19,050 nucleotides of DNA from DASUTW01 sp035513995 (GCA_035513995.1 DATKBL010000165.1:1-19050); one strand, 5' to 3'. Positions 1 through 8,176 are shown, numbered from the stretch's first letter. Made by a program: numbers and translations. Notes: a model not told the origin generated them from the sequence alone.

Positions 1-814
1 CTCGAGGCGAGCGACGACACGAACGACAGCGCGACCGACTTCCGATTCGGTCTCCCGGCGCCGCGCAACAACGCCGGCGCGATCGGAGCCGCCCCCGGCG
101 GGGCGCTGACCTTCGCGGGGAACGACTCCGTCCCCGAGCTCGCCGAGACGCATCAGGTCGTCGTGCGGCGCGCCGGGTCGACCACCGACCTCGTCGGGGT
201 GAACTACGAGACGCTCGACGGCTCGGCCACCGAGGGGCTCGACTACACGAGCGCGAGCGGCAACACCCAGTGGAGCGACGGGAACGGCGCCGACGCCTCC
301 TTCGGCGTGAGCATCCTCGACGACACCGAGCCGGAGGGCCCGGAGACGATCATCCTGCAGCTCCGCGACCCGACCGGCGGGGCCGTGCTCGGCGCGATGC
401 CCAACGCGACGATCACCATCGAGGCGAACGACGACGCCATCGCCCCCACGAGTCGCATCCGCAAGCCACGCCACCGGAAGGCGTACGCGGCCAAGAAGGT
501 CCGCCAGCTCACGGGGATCGCGATCGACGCAGATGCCGGCGTCGCCGGCGTCGAGGTGGCGCTCCTCCAGCGCCTGAAGAGCGGTTGCGCCTGGTGGAAC
601 GGGAAGCGGTTCACCAAGCGCGCCTGCTCCTCTCCTCGCTGGCTCGCGGCGAAGGGCGCCGGCTCATGGAGGTACCGGGTCTCGAAGCTGCTTCCCTCCA
701 GCACCGGGAAGATCAAGCACTACGAGCTGCGGGTCGCGGGCGCGCGATCTCGCCGGCAACGTCGAGACGGCGTTCCAGGCGGGGCGGAACAAGAACCGCT
801 TCGAGGTCAAGTAG
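1..814 (+). CDS. Exported Calx-beta domain protein, 3' end, with apparent frameshift
   Basis: The 5' end lies outside the window. In frame 1 the first ~35 codons look like the tail of a lamin-tail-type domain (DDTNDSATDF, then PRNNA). Codons ~38-142 form a Calx-beta domain: NYETLDGSATEGLDY, the acidic ILDDTEPEGPE, and a TITIEANDD end. A basic linker (PRHRKAYAAKK) leads into a C-terminal module with two Cys about 13 residues apart (codons 196 and 209, CAWWNGKRF / CSSPRW). Frame 1 then degenerates after YELRV (about nt 735) and would run on to 879. In frame 2 the expected ending appears at once (ARDLAGNVETAF then a Lys-rich tail) and stops at 812-814, one base before the convergent neighbour's stop. 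One extra base within 736-745, in a G/C run, explains this. It may be a sequencing error or a real mutation. The likely role is extracellular or surface-attached; substrate and partner are unknown. Confidence 0.75.
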
Positions 815-815
815 C

Positions 816-1655
816 TCAGAGGCCGAGCAGACGCTCGGCGTTGCGGTGGAGGATGTTCTCCTTCTCGTCCTCGTCGTAGCCGAGGTCCTCGAACTCCGAG
901 AACCAGCGGTCGAGCGGGATGAAGGGGTAGTCGCTCCCGAACAGCGTGCGCTCGTTGAGGCGGCGGCGCGCCTCGCGCCGCACCTCGGGCGGGAGGTAGC
1001 CCGGCGCCCATCCCGAGAGCTCGATCCACACGTTCGACTTGTGCAGCGCGTAGGCGAGGCACTCCGGGAACCAGGGCCAGCCGAAGTGCGCGGCGATCCA
1101 GGTCACGCCGGGGAAGTCCGCGCCCACCGAGTCGAGGAACCCCGGGTGCGAGTAGCGGATCTTCGTGCCGCCGGCCCCGGGCGTCCCCGCGCCGATGCCG
1201 CACGTGCCGGTGTGCATCAGCGCGACGAGGCCCCGCTCCTGCATCCGCTCGTAGATCGGGTAGAAGCGCTCATCGCTCGGGTCGAACTCCTGCATCGTCG
1301 GGTGGAACTTCAGGCCCCTCAGCCCGAGGTCGGCGGCGCGGTCGACCTCCTGGGCGGCGTCGGGCCGGTGGGGGTCCACCGAGCCGAACCCCATCAGGAC
1401 GCCCGGGTAACGATCCGAGAGCGAGGCGAGGAAGTCGTTGCCCAGCCACCCGCGTCCGGTGACCGACTCGTCGTCCCAGTCGAGGACCACCCCGAGAACG
1501 TCGCGCTCGGCGTACTCCTCGGCCACCTCGTCGAGGGTCTTGCGCGGCGGCGACTTCCGGAAGTAGCGCTCGGTCGCCTCGAGGTGCGGCCCGATCGCGT
1601 TGTCCAGCCACTCGTCGGTCGGGAGGTGGACGTGGAGGTCGATCGCCTTGGGCAT
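816..1655 (-). CDS. Amidohydrolase 2 family metal-dependent hydrolase/decarboxylase
   Basis: About 279 aa, a TIM-barrel amidohydrolase (amidohydrolase_2 superfamily). Metal-ligand motifs are visible: HVH at residues 8-10 after the first strand (MPKAIDLHVHLP), KFHPTMQ in the middle, the His of IAAHFGWPW, and the terminal Asp of LFGSDYPF. Members of this superfamily hydrolyse or decarboxylate small carboxylates; no specific substrate can be assigned. I chose ATG 1655 over the further-upstream in-frame ATG at 1706. The latter would read 17 low-complexity residues through the end of the dehydrogenase gene, whereas 1655 begins exactly at the conserved first strand. Only 5 nt separate it from the stop of the upstream 3-hydroxybutyryl-CoA dehydrogenase gene, and no Shine-Dalgarno is evident, so it is probably translated by coupling within that operon. 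The context suggests a role in acyl-CoA or organic acid metabolism, which is inference. Confidence 0.85.
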   Translation of the reverse strand: MPKAIDLHVHLPTDEWLDNAIGPHLEATERYFRKSPPRKTLDEVAEEYAERDVLGVVLDWDDESVTGRGWLGNDFLASLSDRYPGVLMGFGSVDPHRPDAAQEVDRAADLGLRGLKFHPTMQEFDPSDERFYPIYERMQERGLVALMHTGTCGIGAGTPGAGGTKIRYSHPGFLDSVGADFPGVTWIAAHFGWPWFPECLAYALHKSNVWIELSGWAPGYLPPEVRREARRRLNERTLFGSDYPFIPLDRWFSEFEDLGYDEDEKENILHRNAERLLGL

Positions 1656-1660
1656 CCGGC

Positions 1661-2521
1661 TCAGTCGTAGTCGTAGAAGCCCTTGCCGGTCTTCCGGCCG
1701 TGCCACCCCGCGTCGACCATGCGGCGCAGCAGCGGGGGCGCCGAGTAGTCGGGGTCGCGGAACTCCTCGAAGAGCACCTCGGAGACGTAGACGGCGGTGT
1801 CGAGCCCGATGAAGTCGAGGAGCGTGAGCGGCCCCATCGGGTGGCCGAGACCGAGCTGGATCGCGGTGTCGATGTCCTCGCGGCTGGCGAAGCCCTCCTC
1901 GTACATGCGCACGGCGTTGTTGAGGTACGGGATCAGGAGCATGTTGACGATGAAGCCGGCGCGGTCTTTGGAGAGAACGGTGGTCTTGCCGAGCCGCTCC
2001 CCCATGCCCCTGGCGAAAGCCAGGGTCTCGTCCGAGGTGGTGAGCGCCCGCACGATCTCGAGAAGTTTCATGATGGGCGGGGGGTTGAAGAAGTGCATCC
2101 CCACGACGCGGTCGGGGCGCTTGGTGGCCGCGGCCAGCTTCACGATCGGGAGCGAGGAGGTGTTCGTGGCCAGGATCACGTCGTCGCGGGTGATCTCGTC
2201 GAGCCCGCGGAACACCCGGAGTTTCTCGTCGAGGTTCTCGGTCACGGCCTCGATCACCAGGTCGGCGTCGGCGGCAGCGTCGAGGTCGGTGGTCGAGGTG
2301 ACGCGGCCCAGGATGTCGTCGCGCCCGCCCTCCTCGAGCTTGCCGCGCTCGACCGCGGTGGCCAGCGATTTCTCGTAGCGCTTACGGCCCTGATCCATGG
2401 CCTGGTCGTCGACCTCGATCGTCACGACCTCGCAGCCGGCCTTGGCGCAGACCTCGACGATCCCCGACCCCATGATGCCGGTGCCGACCACCGCGACCTT
2501 CTTGACGTCCTCAGGCTTCAT
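1661..2521 (-). CDS. 3-hydroxybutyryl-CoA dehydrogenase
   Basis: 286 aa, the full length for the stand-alone (S)-3-hydroxyacyl-CoA dehydrogenase family (Hbd/PaaH/FadB2; about 280-290 aa). It interconverts 3-hydroxybutyryl-CoA and acetoacetyl-CoA with NAD(P) in the cytoplasm. An N-terminal Rossmann fold has GTGIMGSG near residues 13-20 and an acidic residue ending the second strand (VTIEVDD). The active site shows TNTSSLPI and the catalytic HFFNPPPIMKLLEIV (His plus the downstream Glu). The C-terminal dimerisation domain ends in the typical GKGFYDYD. The ATG at 2521 has a strong AAGGAGG (2532-2526) about 4 nt upstream, and a TAGGCT -10 box lies further up. It is followed after 5 nt by the amidohydrolase gene and preceded by the citrate synthase-fold gene on the same strand, so it belongs to a small CoA-metabolism cluster. 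Paralogue-level naming (hbd, paaH, fadB2) is not possible from sequence alone. Confidence 0.95.
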   Translation of the reverse strand: MKPEDVKKVAVVGTGIMGSGIVEVCAKAGCEVVTIEVDDQAMDQGRKRYEKSLATAVERGKLEEGGRDDILGRVTSTTDLDAAADADLVIEAVTENLDEKLRVFRGLDEITRDDVILATNTSSLPIVKLAAATKRPDRVVGMHFFNPPPIMKLLEIVRALTTSDETLAFARGMGERLGKTTVLSKDRAGFIVNMLLIPYLNNAVRMYEEGFASREDIDTAIQLGLGHPMGPLTLLDFIGLDTAVYVSEVLFEEFRDPDYSAPPLLRRMVDAGWHGRKTGKGFYDYD

Positions 2522-2525
2522 CCGT

Positions 2526-2564
2526 CCTCCTTGGGGGTGCCTACGTTCCGCAGGCCACAGCCTA
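2526..2564 (-). promoter_or_regulatory. Promoter -10 (TAGGCT) and RBS of 3-hydroxybutyryl-CoA dehydrogenase gene
   Basis: On the minus strand TAGGCT (2564-2559) fits the actinobacterial TANNNT -10 pattern, and AAGGAGG (2532-2526) sits about 4 nt before the ATG at 2521. This would give a leader of roughly 30 nt. No convincing -35 is seen. A GC-rich hairpin (2565-2581) lies just upstream. Confidence 0.45.
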
Positions 2565-2591
2565 GCCCCGGGCGCGGGGGCGTGCCAAAGC

Positions 2592-3359
2592 TCACGGGAG
2601 GTCGCGCGGGGGCGGGCCGTCGTACTCGACGTTCTCCCAGCCCGGGTCGCGGTAAGGGCGCTCGCGCGTCTGCTCCTCGAAGACGTGGGCGACGAGGCCG
2701 GGGGTCCGGCCGATCACGTAGAAGGCCTTGCCCAGGCGCGGGTCGAGGCCCAGCTCGAGCATCAGCGCGGCCATCGCCCCGTCCACGTTCATGGCCAGGC
2801 GGCGGCCGAGCGCGCTCTCCACGGCGCGCTCGATCTCCTCGGCGATCGCACACCATCGCCCGCGGAAGCCGAGCTCCTCGGCCACCTCGAACAGCCGGCG
2901 CCCGCGCGGGTCGGGGTCGTGCACCACGTGGCCGTAGCCGGGGATCCGCTCGCCCCGCTCCGAGAAGGCGCGGACGACGCCCGCCGCGGCCCGCGCGGGG
3001 TCGTCGTCGAGCTCGGCCGCCTCCCGGAGCATCACCGCCCCCGCCTCGACCGCCCCCCCGTGAAAGTCGCCCATCCCTGCGACGCCCGTGGCCACCGCCG
3101 CCTGGAGAGGCACGCCGGTCGAGGCGATGTACCGGGCTGCCGCGACCGAGGGGGCGACGACGGAGTGCTCGACGGCCGAGACCAGCATCGCCTCGAGCAT
3201 CCGGCCCTCGTCGCCCTCGGGGAGCTCGCCGGACAGCAGCAGGAAGGTGACGTCGGCGAACGAGCGACGGCCGATCAGCTCCATCAGGTCGTAGCCGCGC
3301 ACGCGGATCTCGCCCGGAGCGACCCGGCCGATCGAGGTGCGCCAGGGCATCTCGGTCAT
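2592..3359 (-). CDS. Short citrate synthase-fold protein (citryl-CoA lyase-like)
   Basis: 255 aa, against about 370-430 aa for ordinary citrate synthases; it lacks the usual N-terminal ~130 residues. It nevertheless keeps all three catalytic positions of the citrate synthase superfamily: His100 in GDFHGGAVE, His144 in PGYGHVVH and Asp193 in NVDGAMA. It also keeps a late Arg in FYVIGRTPGLVAHVFEE. Short versions like this are usually annotated as citryl-CoA lyases, which cleave citryl-CoA to acetyl-CoA and oxaloacetate. A Claisen condensation or cleavage on another acyl-CoA is equally possible. The start at ATG 3359 is supported by TATCCT exactly 7 nt upstream (leaderless); a second Met at residue 4 (3350) is an alternative. 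It lies 22 nt downstream of the MeaA-like mutase gene and upstream of 3-hydroxybutyryl-CoA dehydrogenase, suggesting a shared CoA-ester pathway. Confidence 0.85.
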   Translation of the reverse strand: MTEMPWRTSIGRVAPGEIRVRGYDLMELIGRRSFADVTFLLLSGELPEGDEGRMLEAMLVSAVEHSVVAPSVAAARYIASTGVPLQAAVATGVAGMGDFHGGAVEAGAVMLREAAELDDDPARAAAGVVRAFSERGERIPGYGHVVHDPDPRGRRLFEVAEELGFRGRWCAIAEEIERAVESALGRRLAMNVDGAMAALMLELGLDPRLGKAFYVIGRTPGLVAHVFEEQTRERPYRDPGWENVEYDGPPPRDLP

Positions 3360-3366
3360 CGGCCGA

Positions 3367-3372
3367 AGGATA
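3367..3372 (-). promoter_or_regulatory. Putative leaderless -10 box (TATCCT) for citryl-CoA lyase-like gene
   Basis: TATCCT lies in the 22-nt gap after the mutase stop, 7 nt before ATG 3359, with no Shine-Dalgarno between. This is the spacing expected when transcription starts at the A of the ATG. It could be an internal promoter within the mutase operon. Confidence 0.45.
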
Positions 3373-3381
3373 CCCGGCGGG

Positions 3382-5373
3382 TCAGGACGGGGCGTCCCCT
3401 GGGGCGATGAGGTCGGCGATCTCGGCCATCTGCTTCGTCAGGTCGTAGTCGCGAGGCGTGTAGACGCGGGCCACGCCGAGCTCGGCGAGCCTCGCGGCGT
3501 CGTCGTCGGGGATGATGCCGCCCACGATCACCGGCACCCGCTCTGGGTCCACGCCCTCCTCGCGCAGCCGCTCCAGGACCCTGGGCACGATCAGGTTGTG
3601 CGCCCCGCTCAGCACCGAGAGGCCCACGACGTGGACGTCCTCCTCGGCGGCCGCGCGGGCGATCTGCTCGGGGGTGAGCCGGATCCCCTGGTAGACGACC
3701 TCGAAGCCCACGTCGCGCGCGCGGACGGCGACCTGCTCGGCCGCGTTGGAGTGCCCGTCGAGGCCGGGCTTGGCCACGAGCATCCGCAGGCGGGTCACGC
3801 CCGCCCGCCGGGCCGCCTCCTCGACGCGGTGGCGAGCCTCGCGCAGCGACCCGGCGTCGGCGCCGACCCTGGACGAGCCGGTCACGCCGGTGGGCGCCCG
3901 GTACTCCCCGAAGACCTCGCGGAGGGCGTCGCCCCACTCGCCCGTCGTCACGCCGGCCCTGGCGGCCTCGATCGAGGCCGGGACCAGGTTCTCGCCGCTT
4001 CGGGCGGCCGCGCGGAGCGCGTCGAGCGCCCGCGCGGCCGCCGTCCCGTCGCGCTCGGCCCGCCACCGCTCGACGCTCTCGGCCTGCTCCGCCTCCAGCG
4101 CGGGGTCGATCTCGTGGAACGAGGCCAACCCCTCCCCCAGCCCCTCGACCAGGGGCGAGGGCTCGGTCTCCGTGTAGCTGTTCACCCCCACCAGGGTCAG
4201 GTCGCCGGCCTCGATCGCCCGCAGCCGCTCGGCGTGCTTCGCCACGAGCCGCTCCTTCATGTACCCGAGCGCCTCGACCGAGCCGCCGAGGTCCAACACG
4301 CGCCCCAGCTCCTCCCACGCGGCCGTGGCGATCTCGTCGGTCCGCGCCTCCACGACCTTCGACCCCTCGAAGAGGTCGGCGTGCTCGAGCAGGTCGGTCT
4401 CCTCGGCAAGGATCTGCTGGGCGCGCAGCGACCACTGCTGGTCCCACGCCCGGGGCAGGCCGAGGGCCTCGTTCCACGCGGGGAGCTGCACCGCCCGTGC
4501 CCGCGCGTCCCTCGACAGCGTGACCGCGAGCATCTCCAGCAGGATCCGGTGGGCGTTGTTCTCGGGCTGGGCGGCGGTCAGCCCCAGCGAGTTCACCTGC
4601 ACGCCGTAGCGGAACCGCCGCATCCTCGGGTCCTCGACGCCGTACCGCTCCCTCGCAAGACGGTCCCACAGCTCGACGAAGGCCCGCATCTTGCTCAGCT
4701 CCTCCACGAACCGGATCCCCGCGTTGCAGAAGAACGAGATGCGCCCGACCACGCGGGCGAAGTCGCCCTCGGGCACCGCGCCGGTCTCCCGCGTCGCGTC
4801 GAGCACGGCCACCGCGTTCGCCAGCGTGAAGGCCACCTCGAGCACGGGGTCGGCCCCCGCCTCCTGGAGGTGATAGGAGCACACGTTGATCGGGTTCCAC
4901 GCGGGGGCCTCCCGGGCGGTCCAGGTGATCAGGTCGGCGGTGAGCCTCATCGAGGGCTCCGGCGGGAAGATGAACGTCCCCCGCGACAGGTACTCCTTCA
5001 GGATGTCGTTCTGGGTGGTGCCGAGGAGCGCCCCGCGGTCGGTGCCGTGCTCGTCGGCCACAGCTACGTACAGCGCGAGCAGCCACACCGCCGTGGCGTT
5101 GATCGTCATCGAGGTGTTCATCTCGTTCACCGGGATGCCGTCGAGCGCCGTCCGCATGTCGCCGAGGTGCGAGATCGGGACCCCCACGCGCCCGACCTCG
5201 CCCGCCGACATCGGATGATCGGGGTCGTAGCCGCACTGCGTGGGGAGGTCGAACGCGATCGACAGGCCCGTCTGGCCCTTCGCCAGGTTCGCCTTGAAGC
5301 GCTCGTTCGTGGCCGCCGGCGTCCCGAAGCCCGCGTAGGTGCGGTAGATCCAGGGACGTTCCCGCTCAGGCAT
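3382..5373 (-). CDS. meaA: Ethylmalonyl-CoA mutase-like B12-dependent acyl-CoA mutase (MeaA family)
   Basis: 663 aa, single-chain adenosylcobalamin mutase. The N-terminal barrel carries PWIYRTYAGFGTP, KGQTGLSIAFDLPTQ, MNTSMTINATAVWLLALY, GTTQNDILKEYLSRGTFIF and SYHLQEAGADP. The segments RYGVQVNSLGL and RAVQLPAWNEALGLPR match, from memory, ethylmalonyl-CoA mutase/MeaA better than methylmalonyl-CoA mutase, which has HCQTSGWSLTEQ at the equivalent place. The C-terminal cobalamin domain has KPGLDGHSN with the lower-ligand His541 and later VGGIIPDDDA. The usual DxHxxG motif ends in Ala here (A544). Ethylmalonyl-CoA mutase converts ethylmalonyl-CoA to methylsuccinyl-CoA in acetyl-CoA assimilation. 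No crotonyl-CoA carboxylase/reductase gene is in the window, so the pathway is inferred. The ATG at 5373 has TAGACT 6 nt upstream. It lies 30 nt after the M23 peptidase gene and precedes the citrate synthase-fold gene. Confidence 0.9.
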   Translation of the reverse strand: MPERERPWIYRTYAGFGTPAATNERFKANLAKGQTGLSIAFDLPTQCGYDPDHPMSAGEVGRVGVPISHLGDMRTALDGIPVNEMNTSMTINATAVWLLALYVAVADEHGTDRGALLGTTQNDILKEYLSRGTFIFPPEPSMRLTADLITWTAREAPAWNPINVCSYHLQEAGADPVLEVAFTLANAVAVLDATRETGAVPEGDFARVVGRISFFCNAGIRFVEELSKMRAFVELWDRLARERYGVEDPRMRRFRYGVQVNSLGLTAAQPENNAHRILLEMLAVTLSRDARARAVQLPAWNEALGLPRAWDQQWSLRAQQILAEETDLLEHADLFEGSKVVEARTDEIATAAWEELGRVLDLGGSVEALGYMKERLVAKHAERLRAIEAGDLTLVGVNSYTETEPSPLVEGLGEGLASFHEIDPALEAEQAESVERWRAERDGTAAARALDALRAAARSGENLVPASIEAARAGVTTGEWGDALREVFGEYRAPTGVTGSSRVGADAGSLREARHRVEEAARRAGVTRLRMLVAKPGLDGHSNAAEQVAVRARDVGFEVVYQGIRLTPEQIARAAAEEDVHVVGLSVLSGAHNLIVPRVLERLREEGVDPERVPVIVGGIIPDDDAARLAELGVARVYTPRDYDLTKQMAEIADLIAPGDAPS

Positions 5374-5379
5374 GCCCCG

Positions 5380-5385
5380 AGTCTA
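5380..5385 (-). promoter_or_regulatory. Putative leaderless -10 box (TAGACT) for mutase gene
   Basis: TAGACT is followed by 6 nt and the mutase ATG at 5373. It sits in the 30-nt gap after the M23 peptidase gene. There is no Shine-Dalgarno, so transcription probably begins at or next to the ATG. No -35 consensus is visible. Confidence 0.5.
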
Positions 5386-5403
5386 CCCGGCGGCGAAGGC
5401 GGC

Positions 5404-6564
5404 TCAGCCGCCCCCGTTCACGCCGCAGACGGCGTTGAGGTACGGGTAGGGAGTGATCGCCGAGCCCCCACCCGGGTGCAGCTCGAAGTGGTCGTGGGGC
5501 GGCGTGCCGATGGCGTTCCCCGTGTTGCCGACGTAGCCGATGAGGTCGCCCGGGTTCACCTGCTTCCCGTCCACGCCGGCGAAGCGCGAGAGGTGCGCGT
5601 TGTAGACGTAGGTCCCGTCGGAGGCCCGCACGAACACGGAGTTGCCGCCCAGCGTGTTCCAGCTCTCGTCGGCCACACCCGAGAACGGCGCGCGGATCGG
5701 CGTGCCCTCGGGCGCGAAGATGTCGTTGCCCTGGTGGGTCCGCCCACCCGACCGCGGGTAGCCGAAGTCGTCGATGTAGGAGCGCGGCGAGTCCACCGGG
5801 CACCACTTCAGGATGCCGCTGGCGTCGATCGGCCTGCTGCTCCCCGAGGCGGCGCGGAGCGCGGCGAGGAGCTCCTGCCGTCGCTTCTTCTTCAGGTCGG
5901 CGACGAGCTCCTCGGCCTCCCCGAGCTTGGACGCGATCGAGGCCTCGATCGCCGCCTGCTCCTCCCAGCGCTCGTTGAGCTCCAGGTCTTGCTCCCGGAG
6001 CTGGGCGAGCAGCTCGTCCTGCTCCACGAGGAGCCCCCCGAGGTCCTCCTCGAACCGGCCGAGCTCCTCGCGCTCGACCTCGATCCCGATCGCGGTGCTC
6101 GCGTCGCCCTCGCTGAGGGCCGAGAGGAAGCTCACTCGGTCGGAGAGGTCCGTGATCGAGTCGGCCTCGAGGACGAGCTCGAGCATCCCCGCGGGCCCCT
6201 GGATGTAGACCTCGCGGGCCCGCTCGTCGAGACGACCCTGGAGCTTGTCGACGCGCCGGCCCTTCCGCCTGATCGTCTCCTCGGTGATCTCGACCTGCTC
6301 CTTGATCGCCAGGCGCTGCGCGTAGGCCTGGGCGATCTGCTTGTTGAGGCCGGCGATCTCGGCGTTCAGCGCGTCGAGCTTGGCCCGCTCTCCCTCGAGC
6401 TCGCGCTGGATCTGCGCCGCGCGCCGCTTCGCCGTCTCCAGCTTCTGCTCGGTCGTCTGGGCCGAGCCCGGCGAGACCTGGGCGAGGAGCATCAGCCCGA
6501 CGGCGAGCGCGAGGCCCTGCCGCAGGCGGGGGAAGCCTTGACGGCGCCTGCTGAGCGAGTCCAC
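5404..6564 (-). CDS. Secreted M23 (LytM) peptidase with coiled coil, EnvC-like
   Basis: 386 aa from GTG 6564. The N-terminus is a signal peptide: basic RRR stretches, a hydrophobic GLALAVGLMLLAQV core, and probable cleavage near GSAQT (residues ~33-37). Two long coiled-coil stretches follow (~38-115 and ~160-235, rich in Glu/Leu/Lys/Arg). The C-terminal LytM domain (~260-386) has a complete zinc set: His277 and Asp281 in THQGNDIFA, and the His357-Asp-His359 pair in PPHDHFEL. This architecture is that of murein hydrolases or hydrolase activators acting on peptidoglycan outside the membrane. Because the metal ligands are intact, catalysis is plausible, whereas EnvC itself is degenerate. A TTGACA -35 and TAGAGG -10 lie just upstream, so it probably starts its own transcript. 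The mutase gene 30 nt downstream appears functionally unrelated. Confidence 0.92.
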   Translation of the reverse strand: MDSLSRRRQGFPRLRQGLALAVGLMLLAQVSPGSAQTTEQKLETAKRRAAQIQRELEGERAKLDALNAEIAGLNKQIAQAYAQRLAIKEQVEITEETIRRKGRRVDKLQGRLDERAREVYIQGPAGMLELVLEADSITDLSDRVSFLSALSEGDASTAIGIEVEREELGRFEEDLGGLLVEQDELLAQLREQDLELNERWEEQAAIEASIASKLGEAEELVADLKKKRRQELLAALRAASGSSRPIDASGILKWCPVDSPRSYIDDFGYPRSGGRTHQGNDIFAPEGTPIRAPFSGVADESWNTLGGNSVFVRASDGTYVYNAHLSRFAGVDGKQVNPGDLIGYVGNTGNAIGTPPHDHFELHPGGGSAITPYPYLNAVCGVNGGG

Positions 6565-6573
6565 GAACGGCTA

Positions 6574-6603
6574 CCTCTACAGGAATCGTGATGCGGATGT
6601 CAA
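6574..6603 (-). promoter_or_regulatory. Probable promoter of the M23 peptidase gene
   Basis: On the minus strand a perfect TTGACA (6603-6598) is followed after 18 nt by TAGAGG (6579-6574), 9 nt before GTG 6564. The GAGG within the -10 could alternatively serve as a Shine-Dalgarno if transcription began further upstream. It is the only -35 element in the window matching the sigma-70 consensus. Confidence 0.5.
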
Positions 6604-6674
6604 CTGGTGTTCCCAGCGTGACGGCATTCGGCCGCCTGAGCAAGTATCGGCCGGAACGGCCCGCAACTACAATC

Positions 6675-6697
6675 TCCCGCGCGGGACGGTTCTCCCG
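6675..6697 (-). terminator. GC-rich hairpin after lipoprotein gene (weak terminator candidate)
   Basis: Directly after the lipoprotein stop (6698) lie a 5-bp stem CGGGA/TCCCG with a 6-nt loop (6682-6697) and an overlapping 12-bp perfect palindrome TCCCGCGCGGGA (6675-6686). The two structures are mutually exclusive. No U-tract follows on the minus strand, so intrinsic termination is uncertain. The remaining ~70 nt up to the M23 promoter show nothing I recognise. Confidence 0.25.
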
Positions 6698-6939
6698 TCA
6701 TCCGTAGCAGCCGATCTCGTTCGCCCGCCGGTTGGCGGCGTCGGCGTGGGCCTGGCGCTCCTCGGCCGCGTCGTCGTCCCCCCGCTCCCGCAGCGACTCG
6801 GCCTCCTCGATCGCCTCCACGAACTCCCGATCGAGGACCCCGCAGTCGGTCTCGGACCGGATGTCGAGCTCCGGATCGCCCTCCGGGGCGCCCCCGCACG
6901 CCGCGAGGAGCAGCCCCGCGAGGACGATCGCTCGAGCCC

Positions 6940-6943
<4 letters not shown>
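6698..6943 (-). CDS. Small lipoprotein, coupled to acyl-CoA dehydrogenase
   Basis: 81 aa from a GTG start at 6943, which overlaps the TGA stop of the acyl-CoA dehydrogenase gene as GTGA. This indicates translational coupling and decides the start. The N-terminus (RARAIVLAGLLLAACGG) is a lipoprotein signal with lipobox LAAC, the lipidated residue being Cys16. The mature part is very acidic, with an amphipathic Glu/Ala/Arg-rich helix (EAIEEAESLRERGDDDAAEE) and two further Cys (34 and 79) flanking it that could form a disulfide. I recognise no family. It should be anchored to the outer face of the cytoplasmic membrane. Its link to the dehydrogenase is positional only and may reflect genome compactness rather than function. 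Confidence 0.75.
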
Positions 6944-8109
<1,166 letters not shown>

Positions 8110-8113
8110 CCGT

Positions 8114-8137
8114 CCCTCCTGGGTCGCTCCGAGTCTA
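8114..8137 (-). promoter_or_regulatory. -10 box (TAGACT) and RBS of acyl-CoA dehydrogenase gene
   Basis: TAGACT (8137-8132) lies 22 nt before ATG 8109, leaving a leader of about 15 nt that contains AGGAGGG (8120-8114). This leadered arrangement contrasts with the leaderless promoters elsewhere in the window. Confidence 0.5.
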
Positions 8138-8176
8138 GCCGAGGGCGGGCCGTGGAGACCGAGGCCCGCGCTGCGC

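Noticed and set aside
730..760. Programmed ribosomal frameshift in the Calx-beta gene.
   Set aside because: There is no slippery heptamer or clear downstream structure, and the shift is 20-odd codons from the end of the gene. A one-base error or mutation is simpler.
2565..2581. GCCCC/GGGGC hairpin (7-nt loop) between the citryl-CoA lyase-like gene and the 3-hydroxybutyryl-CoA dehydrogenase gene as an intrinsic terminator.
   Set aside because: No T-tract follows on the minus strand and such stems are expected by chance at this GC content.
3382..5373. Assignment as ordinary methylmalonyl-CoA mutase large subunit.
   Set aside because: There is no small subunit gene, and several segments (RYGVQVNSLGL, RAVQLPAWNEALGLPR) are those I associate with ethylmalonyl-CoA mutase. 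A search against both families would settle it.
3337..6591. A continuous open frame of over 1000 codons on the plus strand, opposite the mutase and M23 genes.
   Set aside because: It is the antisense shadow of high-GC coding DNA: low-complexity Arg/Gly/Pro/His-rich translation, no domain, and the opposite strand holds clear genes with intact motifs.
6604..6697. A c-di-AMP (ydaO-type) riboswitch upstream of the M23 peptidase gene, as often found before cell-wall hydrolases in actinobacteria.
   Set aside because: I could not find the conserved riboswitch segments, and the TTGACA/TAGAGG promoter lies downstream of this region, so it would not be in the leader.
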